NCBI RefSeq assembly: GCF_037126465.1
Contig: NC_088201.1
Location: forward strand, 9,202,450-9,266,449
DNA length: 64,000 nucleotides
Source: Ornithodoros turicata
Taxonomy: Eukaryota; Arthropoda; Arachnida; Ixodida; Argasidae
Direction: 5' to 3'
Below are positions 33,264 through 45,600 of this stretch, in pieces (within the stretch, counting starts at the first letter, position 1; the number at the start of each line of letters is the position of its first letter). The notes below the pieces were generated by a model. That model did not search any database. It was not told the origin of the DNA and saw only the letters and a list, made by a program, of their open reading frames with translations. The position numbers and the translations under genes are program-made.

Positions 33264-33621
33264 TCAGCTGTCCTCAGCAAAACGTACGTCACCAGCTTCT
33301 TTGCGTACCGTATGCGGAGACAGGGAGGGATGCCTTCGGTATGGACCTCCGATTAGGATCCCGGTGCTAACGGAACGATCCCTCCTCTTCAGCATGCGCG
33401 GCTCGTCGGGCGGTTCGATATTCTCACCAAATACCTCTTCGTTCACACCGAGGTTGTTAAGATTGACGGTGCTGTTTGAGAAAATCGGACCGGGTTGTAA
33501 AGATTCTTGCATGATTTGTGCGTGTGCCGAGATGTCAGCCACGCTTGAAGACACACTCGGGCTGGGGGACTGCGGGGTGCTCTGCGCACATGGAACGAGA
33601 AGTCCTGGAAGGTCTTCCATG
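33264..33621 (-). CDS. TAPT1: TAPT1 exon 12 (C-terminal tail)
   Basis: Acceptor TTCTTTACAG. It encodes a Ser/Pro-rich, low-complexity tail of 118 residues ending AEDS and TGA. The tail is not conserved in the family, so assignment rests on strand, phase 2 entry and lack of another candidate. The 5.5-kb intron before it holds three hAT elements, a Ty3 fragment and a SINE. Confidence 0.65.
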
Positions 33622-36600
33622 CTGTAAAGAACAATGTGTGCAGTTTTTACTATCCGTGGTCTTGCGGTGGTTTCATGACATACAGTCTGGCAATAGTGAA
33701 GGAGACACAGTATACATGTTATCGTAAGGCATAAAGGCTAAAAATTTCGAATCCTATTGTAAGCGTACGTCGGTGACAGTCTAGTTGTGCGGTGCAGTGC
33801 CGTGTATCAAGAGGGGGTCTGGCCATTAATGGGACTTGCATATACCTGAGGCTCCACCCATTTTTTGAGGTATCCAGCTAATCACCGGTAGAAATACAGT
33901 TCCCTATTATTGCAGGACATCCAGTACTTATACCTCGCCCTTATTTACTGGGTGCCACCATTTTGGAGCAACTGGATTGGTTTGGATTGAAACTGATATC
34001 AATGGTGACAGACCAAAATGATGGATGTTGCGCCCACTTTTATCAATGCCATCTGCATGGACAGAGGCATGTTGGGAAGACTCATATCTGCAGAAATGGT
34101 TGCTGGCAGAAGTGATTGGCCAGGAGAGCATCAGAACCGCTTCTTAGTAACAGACTGCTGATAACAGATATGAACTTTTAAATGATGTAACATAAGTAGA
34201 TGGAATCAAAAATGCGCAATGATGTATGTATAAATTGAATGATATAACGCACAATCTTATGCATCAGGGCCGTCTTTCTTGCTATTTTCTTGGGATTGTC
34301 ATTGCGGTACCCATGGAAAACGGCTACCAATGAAATGCGCTTAAGTTTGATTGACAGGTAGAGCCTTCTCTTTTAGGCTCCTCCTAATGACCAGACTCCC
34401 TTTTAATACACAGCACTGTGGTGCAGTGTGATGAACAATAAACGCACCTGCTTCCTTTTTACATGTTGTTCTGCATGCAATCAAAGTTCGACAGATGGCA
34501 CCTATGCCCCTAGGCCTAAAGTAATGCGCTACAAGTGACGTTACCAGTAGCGTATTACTTTGGAGTAATGACTGGTGTTGACAATGTGTCATTTTGGAGA
34601 TAGTAGCAAGTACATAACTTGGTAACATAGCATTTCAGAAATTAATTAATTATAATATAAGTATATAATATTATAATTAATTCTATTAATGATCGTTCAT
34701 TCATTCGCTCTCTCACACGCTGGAGGAACCAAGCTCGACGACCGTGGGGCGACCCTCCACTCTCCATCCCTGTGCTTTTCCACGGATAGTGTCTAGAACA
34801 CAGACATTCCTCCGGGCCACCACCAACCTTCACTATGGAAGAACGGTCACGATTGTGCCAGACCTGTGGGACTTTGGTGGTCCATCCCGAAATCCACCGT
34901 GCAGGCGCTCTGCACACGGAACGCGCCCACCACGCGCACACCCAGCGAGATCCACTCCTAGCTGCGGCACCCCAGCAACCTGGCATTCCCTCACCCCGGG
35001 ACCAGAGTTGCAGTGGACCTAACTAAAGCCTATCATCAGATCCCTGTAGCGCCATGTGACATCCCGAAGACTGCAATCGCCACCCCATTTGGGCTTTTTG
35101 AATTCATTCGCATGCCTTTTGGGCTCCGGAACGCGGCACAGACTTTCCAGCGTGTCATCGACACCGTCACTCGGGGCTTCCCCTTCGTCTTTGCATATAT
35201 TGAGGACATCCTTGTCACAAAGCGAGAGCTTTCAACAGCACCTCGAACATCTTCAGCTCCTCTTCTCTCACCTTGCCGACCATGGAATCGTCATCAATAA
35301 TGCGAAATGCGAATTCGGAGCGCAGTCGCTGGAATTTCTTGGCCATCACGTGTCCTCGGAGGGCATCGCACCGCTCCCGCAAAAAGTCGCTGCCGTCGTG
35401 AACTTCCCACAGCCCCAGTCTGTTCGCCAGTTGCGCCGTTTTTTAGGCCTCATCAATTTCTACAGACGGTTTCTACCCCACTGTGCCCACAGTCTACGTC
35501 CGCTCGAAGAGCTCCTGCACCAATCTGAAACATCACGTCGAGGCCGCAACCAACATGTCACCGGCTCCGGTCCTGCCTGTCGCGCATATTCCCTGGTTTG
35601 GTCGGACGCCGCTTCCGACGCCTTCAGTGCCATCAAGTCGCTGCTTTCTTCCGCCACTCTGTTGCACCACCCGAGCCCAAATGCACCAACAGTTCTGATG
35701 GTCGATGCCTCCTCTACCGCAGTCGGCGCAGTGCTGCAGCAGAAGTCCAGCGACACTTGGCATCCTCTGGAGTTCTTTTCCAAGGCACTCAAGCCAATGG
35801 AAGCACGCTATAGCACCTTTAGCACCGAGAACTGCTTGCCGCGTACCTCTCCGTCAAGCATTTCCGCTACTTTTTGGACGGCAGAGAGAATTCACCCTTC
35901 ACCGATCACAAGCCCTTAACATACGCTTTTCGCTCGGCCAGCAGCAAGTACTCCCGTGAGAGTACTACGTGAGATTCGGCATCTAGCTTTCCTAGCAGAA
36001 TTCACTACGCGCGTTGAGCATGTCTCCGCATCGGCGAACTGCCCTGCCGACGGCCTTAGTCGCATTGCTGCAGTCGAACCCCTCTCTCCTGAAGCTAGTG
36101 TTCTTTTGGCTCCCACAATGTCACTAAATAGGGGTACAGAGTATCGCATTCCTTTTCCGCGCTGGGGCCTCAGTTCGGTGTCGGCGATTTGGCCGATCAT
36201 GTCACGCGGTTTCTCCTTCGAAGAACGTGTCGTCATACTGAGTCCCCGCCATCCAAATCTGGTTTCCTCTGTTGCCAGTTGGGCTCATGCGGCTCTGACA
36301 TCACGTCCCTCACCGCCGTCAGTGAGGCAGCGCACGAGAAGCCATTTGCTTACTGCTGCCAATGGGGTTGGATGCGACTCTGAGCTCTGTGACGTCTGCG
36401 CTTTGCTCGGGGGGGGAGGGGGGTTCGAGGGCCTGTATCTCGCTAGGTACGACGCGTTGAAGAATAATGCTTTTTTCCTCAGTATTCATGCATGCAGTAC
36501 AATTAGGGTTGCCACCTTTCGGAGTGAAAAATACCGGCTGAGGGAGAGGAGGTGGAATAGAGGGGAAGGAGGAAAGGCTCTTTGGGAAAGGGAAAGTGGG

Positions 36601-39600
36601 TGAGGAACGTTCTAGATGGCTCGACACAACCACCAACAGCCTTGCACAACCACTGCTCTTGTCTCCACCAAACACAAGACTTAATGAATAACAATGATAA
36701 TAATAACAATGAATAATGATAATAATCAATAACTAAGAAAACGACTGGTGACTGCGGAGTTGGGTCTGTGCTCCAGATTTATTCAAGCTGTAGTGAAATG
36801 TTGAAGGGAAAACCCCGTAAAAGCCCTTATGAAAGGTCTTGAGTCACAAACACCGGCAAAAGGCTGCCGGTATCACCTTCCTACCGGCAACCGGCAGAGC
36901 GCGCAAATAACCGGCTGTGCCGGTATAATACCGGCCTGGTGGCAACCCTAAGTACAATGCGTCCGTAATGTGAAGAACCACATCTGTGAAAGTGTCCCAA
37001 CCCTTTTAAAGTCACTCGTTCCGCATGCCCTCTATAATGTGAGTGTCGCGTGTTCACGGGAAAAAGAATATGCCTGTGAACTGCAAAGGAGAGGAAGAGT
37101 GGATAGTACGGTTGCACAGAAAGAGGAGAGAGATGTGTGAAAGGAAAGTGTGGTACAAGTTTACATACTTTAACTAGGGCCTGACTTTTTCTGGTTTTAT
37201 TTTTGGCCAAATTCGGGGGGTAAATATCGGGTGATATTTTTCATTTGAAAATTCGGGTGTATTCGGGTTAAATCTCGTTACGGCATATTCTCTCAGTCGT
37301 CAGGAATTCGGGTGTATTCGGGTGATTTTTTTTTATTCAATAAAAATTTGTCTTAACATGGAACTAATGTTTAGCAATGTTATCAAACTTCATTTTAATG
37401 CACACTTATGAGTGTGCCACGCGACCCGGATGTATTCGGGTAGATTCGGGTTAAACCCGAATTTTACAGATTTCGTTCGGGGGGTAAATATCGGGCGGAT
37501 ACGAGTTTAACCCTAAAAAGTCAGGCCCTAACTTTAACGTACGAATTATAGCGAAAAAATGGCTAAAAAGCCATAGGTGGCTAGTAACGCGTTATAAAGT
37601 AGTGCGTTACCGGTAACGTGTTACATTCGAGTAGTGAAATATGGTAACGCGTTACATTTGGAAGGAAAGTAATGAGTGACGTAACGTCATTACATTTTTA
37701 CTAACTAACGCGTAACGGCGTTATGCGTTACTGTGTGTTCGGGAACATTGCTTCATCGTCTAAACTTGAAAGCTCGAGTGAAGACCGTGCCTGCAGAATC
37801 CGGGAAAATCCCCGATTTTTTTCGATTCATCTTCAACAATGACAAGAAGGTCACATTTGCACCCACAAAGAACGCAAAAAAAAAAGGATTATTGACCTAC
37901 CCTGGTTGAGGTCTGTCACCTTTGTTTACCACCTCTATTTTTCACTCCCTCTGGTATTTTTCGACGAATGGGGCGAAAGCGACAGAAAAATAGCCTCTAC
38001 CGTCTGAACAAGTAACAAAGTACCGCGGGATTGGCTGTTTGGATTTGTACTAGTATATGAGATAAAAGGTCACCGTCTCTATCAACCTTGACAAGGAGCA
38101 CTCACTGGCCATTAGGCGTCCTCTCAGTCAAACGGGCGAAGGTCATCGATGAAAATTTTGAACATCAACTACTTCTGCGTTGCAATAAATCGTACATGTA
38201 AGTTGCGTTCATGCGTGACCCTTGTTTGTGCCCAACATTGCTCGTATTGAACAAGAGAGAAACTGATGTTCTGAGGCTGGAACAGATGGAACAGATCCCT
38301 TCAGATGACGCACCCCGAAAGTCGCTGGAGAGGCGTGTTAGCTTAGCTCAATTGGTAGAGCCCTTGACCGGTAATCCAGAAGATGTGGGTTCGATCCCTA
38401 CAGCTGGCTAACCTTTTCAGTGACTTTCATCTTTCATCATTGCTCGTATTGATTTGCGGAATGCACTTATGTGACTCAACCAAAAATGTACATATTATAA
38501 GGACAACTTGCGAAGTAACGCAAAAGTAACGGCATTACTTACCAGAAGTAATGGCGTTAGTAGCGCGTTACCTACTACCGCAACAGTAACGAATGACATA
38601 ACGCGTTACTTTTTGAAAAAAGTAGTGAGTAACGGTAGTGCACTACAAAATAAAAGTAACTTCCCCACCTATGCGTAAAAAGCAAGCGAGCTGGTGACAA
38701 TGACAATTGTTAGTGTGTACTAGTCTTAGGTTTTTCTCGTTACTGATCTACACAAATTGTGAAAGGCGAGGTTGTCCTTGTGACCTCCTTTCACATGCAA
38801 GTGGCCATAGCTAGCACACATACAATAGTGACTCTAACTGCTTCACTCATGTCACTGGCCACTAAAGAATGATCCTGCCTGAGAAGCACTCTACCACTCA
38901 GTCAACAGGACTACAAGAAACGCGCAAGATTTGAGTGTGCCCTCGTGCGCATGCAAATTCCAGGTACGGTAAATTCCAGGATTGTAGTACACGCGGAAAT
39001 GCAATAACTGGAGGGAATACACTAGCACCGCTATTACTCTGATAATGTCAGCAGGAAAAAAATGCAAATATACGGAGGAAAAAATAACCTTGCCTCGTTC
39101 TCCGACTAGACGGCAGACTTGCACACTGTCGAGGTGCGGGTATCTTCTCTTTTATTGTCTGTCGATGCTGCTCGATGAGTGTACATGCTCGTCCCATCAG
39201 CAGCAAGTTTATGAGTATCTTGAATGTTAACAGGCTTGAGAGGAAAAAAAAAGCAAAATGTGCTCTTAAATTGAGTAGCTTTGTTAATGGGTGAATTGTG
39301 ATGCATGAAGTAGCAATTGTGCCGATTGGTATTACATAGTAGGGGAAAAGGCATCAAAACGACGAGGAATAACAGCATACTTTACTAGATACTTGTCTAG
39401 TGTGCTGTCATTTCTCGTCGTTTTGCCGCCTTTTCTCATAGCATTGTGACAAGTTATCTTAGCTGATGTAGAACATCTTGCAGGATACGTACCAGCATGT
39501 CACTTGATGGTCATAATCAATTTAATTGTCACATACAGCTAGTTGCTATTGAAACACCAAGATGCTAATGCTGCATCTAATCAAATGTGAATGGCTTCAG

Positions 39601-42600
39601 TGTAAAGTTTTTTTCGTAATACTGCACAACTTCAGAGTCTTCATCTCGATCATAAAAGCAATAAAGCTTTAGTAACTGCCTAGATTCTTTTGTGCTAGTC
39701 GACAATAAATTTGGTACACAAGCTATGTTGCTCTACAGAAGGGAGCACTGAGAGACATCAAAGGGGCACTATTTCGGGAAATATTTTTTTTCTAAATTCG
39801 AGGGGGGAGGGATAAGAATCTGGTAAATAAACATGTGCTCTAAATTCATGCGAATTCGGGTGAAAAAACTTCCAGTATGCTAAATTCGCAGAGAAATCGG
39901 ACTCAGTTGCTCAAACTAACTGTACTGGTTTGGTACAAACGGTGATGTAACTGCATTTGCTGTCAAACAAGTTAGTGTGCATTCCTACACACGTGTCAGT
40001 GAGGGTGATTTGCCGGGAAAAAAATCTGGTTTCACCCTAAAGAGGCAACCTTCAATTTGGGGTGATATTTGGGGAAGAATCAGGTTAAACCTTAAAACTT
40101 CAGGCTCTATAAAATTATTATGGGTTGTTTCTTCACCTTTTCTTACATGGTTGGCAGAAGCAAGAGCTTAAGACCCTGAAAATATTCAGTTTGTCTGTCG
40201 CATAGTAGCCTAGTAGACAAAGCATTTTGTTTATCCAGTTGTGCAATTTCATTTAGCAGGAATACTTTTAAACGTAACAACAGAACCGAAACAACAGAAC
40301 AAAAACACACACAACCGAAACAAACTGATAGAAGGCATACCATTCAGCCAGAAGTTTTGACAAAGAGAGACCTGTTTAGTACTATAATTTACTGCAACTG
40401 ATGCAACAGACTTACCATAAGTACACTATAATAGCAATAATCACTCCGAGGAGTCCATTCACGTGAACAGAACCTCCGATAATTCGAAGAAGAAGGGCTC
40501 CGAGGGGCAATGGAATGAAGCCCATTCGCCGAGAAACGAGATCCGAGTGGTCCGAATAGGCCTGCACAATTGAATGGTACAAAATATTGAAATGCGAAGT
40601 TCCTTACCAGAATTCAGACGAAAATGTGGTTTATTTGCTTACATTCTTTAGTTTACTACTTGCCAAATCATAGGCAAGGTTTGTGATGTACTCTTTGTAT
40701 ACCTAATAAAACGAGCGTACAATATATTTCCACATCACACAGGAACTAAGGAAGGTAGGCTTACCTCATACGAGATTTCATTGAACCTCGTAACAAATGC
40801 ATGTTTTACCCAATCAACGAGCACTTCTGCTACTATGACCATAATGCAGTCGGGCAGAAGAGTCCAAAATGCTTCTGAAAGGTTCAGAAAGCACAATTTA
40901 TGGAGCAGGACAACTGACCAGGTTTGTCTTATTGTTGAACGCGGCAATAAACGACGCAGGGAAGACACAAAGTTGACGCCACGGCTGCTTTGGCGTCAAC
41001 TCCGTGTCTTCCCTGCGTTGTTTATTGCTAGGGCCTGACTTTTTAGGGTTAAACCCGTATCCGCCCGATATTTACCCCCCGAACGAAATCTATAAAATTC
41101 CGGTTTAACCCGAAACTACCCGAAAACATCCAGGTCGCGTGGCACACTCGTAAGCGTGCATTAAAATAAAGTTTGATAACATTGCTAAACATTAGTTCCA
41201 TGTTAAGACAAATTTTTATTAAACAAAAAAAAAATCACCCGAATACACCCGAATTCCTGATGACAGAATATGCCGTAACGGGATTTAACCCGAATACACC
41301 CGAATTTTCGAACGAAAAATATCGCCCGATATTTACCCCCCGAATTTGGCCAAATATAAAACCCAAAAAAGTCAGGCCCTATTTAATGCTGCATTCAACA
41401 ATATGTCAAGGTACCAACTACCCCAACTTCGTACACTTGTGCAGGTTTGTCTTCCCAACACTGTCTGTTATGTCTCGGGTCACAAATAAATAAAGTGTGA
41501 ACAGTACAGCATTTTACAAAACCCATATTTGAAGCACAACAAATTATGCTGAGCCTCACCTATGGGCTTTTCTGACTTGTACACTGCATACACTGAGCTA
41601 CTCTAGTCCTTCAAATACATAAGTATCTCATACACACAAGCTTTGCAGTCTTCGGATGAAAACCAGCACTTGGACAATGACGTACTCTTGGACAATGCAC
41701 TTGGACAAGCACTTGGACAAGCACTTGGACAATGACTACTCATCGGCCCGCGACATCTGCATCGTGATTGGACAATGGAAATTTGAATTTTGAACGCACA
41801 GAAGTGGACATACAACTACCGTAGCAGACGACAGCAACAACTCCTATGAAAACACGTAGAACGATGATGATAATCAACTTTAGAAAGAATCATCTCCCAT
41901 GGGACATCCACCGCTAAGCTTCCAATACTAAGGTAAGCTGAAGTACAAAGTATTGCAGAAACTGAGTAAGGCCGATGAGTAGCGCCACCGCTAGCTTCTA
42001 AATGCAGCGCTGGGAAGGCGTGCCTATGTGACATGGTCGTTATAATCTAGTAGGTCATGGTGGGCACGAGTTTAAAGTTGTGACTTATATGACCCAACTA
42101 GCTTGTGATGCCAAAAGTGAGGCAGTCTTAATCCGCTTGACGGTGAAAGTGAAATAGCACAAGATTCAAAACAGATGGAATATACTGCCCTATAAAGTCC
42201 GTAGGGAAGAATTACGGCGAAATTTATTAACTATAACACTGAAAATACTTTACTGTACTGATATTAAAGATTTGCAATTCTTGATTGGCTTGTGACAGCA
42301 AATCAAATGCACTTTTAAGAACGGTAACAGTAGTGGAAAAAGAAACTGGATTGTATTTAAGTCCAGCAATGGCTGTTATCGTTAGTCTGTGACATAAGTG
42401 ATTTTTACTCCTCTTTTTTCCCCCACCTCAGTGCTCTATTCCCTCTAATACGTGCCTTGAATATCATACAAGAGCATGGGAACCGCAATATGGGAGCTTC
42501 ATGGTTCGTCAATCGCTCACTCGCCCAAGTCCATGATGGAAACATGTGCAAAGAGTTATCTACACAACAGACTCCATGACATGGCATGAGGATGCGAGAT

Positions 42601-45600
42601 TACACTATAAAAACAGAACTTCATATGAAAACACGTTATGAAAATGGCATAGGCCCCTCACCCTCAGCAAATCAGGGAACAAAATTCTTACCTTCTTTCC
42701 AGTTGTACTCCTTCATTGTTTGCATGATGACGACAAACAACAGGACAACATAGTGGAATCTTTCTCTAACATCGCTGCATGACATTTGGAACAAATTGCT
42801 CTTCTCAAACTTCTTAAAGACCATTCCCTTAAGCTCAACAAACTAGAAATGGGAAACAAAGATATTAGTACACTAGTATCGTAGTATATGTACTATACTA
42901 TCTCAACAGCTACACTATACATCTTCCTCTGTGATATTAAAATAACACACAGTGTTCTCTCTGCATTGAAAATCATCAACCTGGGAGCATTTGTGAAATA
43001 CACAAATATCTAAAGTGACGCACATCAAAGTGTACCTCCTTCAACTTACATTGTTGGACATCATAATTGTGAGAAGTGCTTTGTTCTGAGAATTGATAGC
43101 AACACTGAGTGTTGTTGCTTGGAGCATTACCAAGAGGCAGTGGAGTACTTGGAGAAAATGTTAAGGAATAACATACTCACACTCTACACCACCCATATCA
43201 AGTTGGTTAACATACTGCTCCATGATTACTGACACCATACTGGTTTTACAGGTCTGCCCTTTCCCCCATACACATAATGCCTGCCATGCAACCTATTAGG
43301 TAAGTAATCATTTCTCTGCACCATCAAGTTGCTATTGTGAGCAAAGAAAAAACACCATATTCTTTCTGCATTCTTTGGAAGTGCACAATCCTCAAGTTTT
43401 TTTTCCCCAAACTAGTTGCACAGCAGCTTCATACAGGATTCGCCTGGTCCTGCAGACCAGAGAAAAGGATACTAACATAACCAATGGCTAAGGCAAGGTG
43501 TGGAATGACGCCAAAATGTTCTCGCTTTCGTCCACGCGGCTCTGTTGCCGTCCAGAAGAGAGCATCCAAGATATCTTGACCAAACGAAGAGAACAGTTTG
43601 TCCGCAACCTATAATCGATTACACATAATCCGTTATAACTTCTACCTGGCGCATTCTTTTCCCCACAAAGGCATGCAAGACGAGGGGTTCCACATTTTAA
43701 GATATTTAGAACCAGAAGATATCAGGAAATATTTTTTTCTAAATTCGGGGGGGTAAAAATCGGGTAAATAAACGTGTGCACTAAATTCATGCGAATTCGG
43801 GTGAAAAAAAACTTCCAGTATGCTAAATTCGGGGTGAAATCGAGGCTCAGTTGCTCAAACTAACTGTAGTGGTTTGGTACAAACGGTGATGTAACTGAAT
43901 TTTTCTGCCAAACAAGTAAATTAGTATGTTCGTGCAGATATCCCAGTGAGGGCGATTTGCCGGGTAAAAATCGGGTTTCACCCTAAAGAGGCAACCTTCA
44001 ATTCGGGGTGCAAATTCGGGGAAGAATCGGGTAAAACCCTAAAACTTCAGGCTCTAAAGATATTTGAAAAGAGGTAGTGTTTATGTAATACTGATAACGT
44101 GCTCGTGTAATTAACAGATCCCCAACATGGACACTTAAGTGTTGGTACTTTTTTTCCCCGTGTATCACCGGCACGGCCAACACATACCACATGGGCAGCT
44201 GCGTGGAGCAATCACCAGTTTTCCTCATGTGATTCGTGCACCCCCTCTATGGTGCACATGTTTCACTTGAAAAAGCGTATACCTTATAGGCGTAAATATT
44301 GCAAATATGCGAGTAAACAAGGATGGGACATACAACACAACCGCCTTGTATGTGTCGTATTTGTTCGACATCACATTTAAACACGTCTGTTTAAAAGCAA
44401 CACATATATCTAGTATTGGCTTCAGCCCTCACATCCCTCTCGTTACCACCAGAATTATCTCATTTAACAAATCCGCATCAAGTAACTGTTGAAAATTGGA
44501 CTACATACTAGTACACAACTCACAGCAAATTCTCATCTTATGTAAACGTGGATTAGAAACAACGTTACTTACCTCCAGCATATTGAAAAATATGTAGAGC
44601 TTGATAACAGACTGACTTTTGACGATGTGATACAGCATTGATGTATCCACGTAGCTGACCACAGAGCAGACAGTGCAAAGAATGATGCCTTTCAAGAGAT
44701 CGCAAATTTCGGCTGGCTGCAAGACACGACTTGAAGAGCTGTGGCGTGTCTTGAAAAAAGGGCTGAGGGAAACGAAGTAACCCAACATTACGTACGCTCC
44801 AGAAATTAGAACACAAAAGGTCCTCACTTTGTCACAGGTTTCTATCATTCAAGTTTCACTGATTTGATATGATTCTCGAAAGCATTATTACATAGTGTGG
44901 AATGAACAAAACGACAGTTACTGAGACTCCTTACCTCATCACTGTGCGAAGAGCATAGACCACTAAAAACCAGATTGAGAGGGTGAACCTCAATGGGAGT
45001 AGCGTAAACACGAAAAGGAAGGCATCTGCACACTGGAAAAATCCGTAGCATAAAAACTGAAAAAAACAACAGGAGAGTATCACTATGCTGTAGTGGTGCA
45101 TGATGATGGAGCTTTATCTGAACAGCTAAAAATGTGTGTAATGTCCCTGCTTAAACACCTTTGGCTTATGCAGGCCACTGGCTATAAAACCACTTATGCT
45201 TCTCAGGTACATCATTACACAAATAAAGGAGCTGTCTGGGTATTTGTTAAACTTTTTCCTTTAAATCACGTCACCATTTTCATGCTCATCAAGGTCCTCC
45301 AAAAGCAGAACAGCATTCAAGGTTTTTGAGTCTGTTGAGCCTAGCTTCAGAAGCATATTATGTGTATACAGGGTGTTTGCTCTAACGTGTCCAGAAATGT
45401 TATTTAAAGCCAGCGATAAAAGAGAAACGAGCACTACTTTTCAGCTACTTGACTAAGAATTAGGTGCTACTAGTCAAGTGTACCTGTTTCTTACTCAAGT
45501 AGCAGAAAAGTACCACTTGCTTCTCTTTCGTCGCTCGCTTTAAATATAATTTCTGGACACTTTACAGCAAACACCCAGTATAGTGACAGTCCTGTGTTTG

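Noticed and set aside
33928..34131. 67-aa minus-strand ORF in the last TAPT1 intron
   Set aside because: No family resemblance and no splice sites in phase; not needed for a continuous reading frame.
38337..38409. Functional tRNA-Thr gene
   Set aside because: Anticodon GGT, C at position 33, a stem mismatch and its presence inside a transposon and in tandem repeats point to a tRNA-derived repeat.
40143..40200. Possible TAPT1 exon after TTTTCAG with LKLLLLP-like frame
   Set aside because: The required phase does not match exon 10, whereas 39127-39234 matches both phase and conserved peptide.
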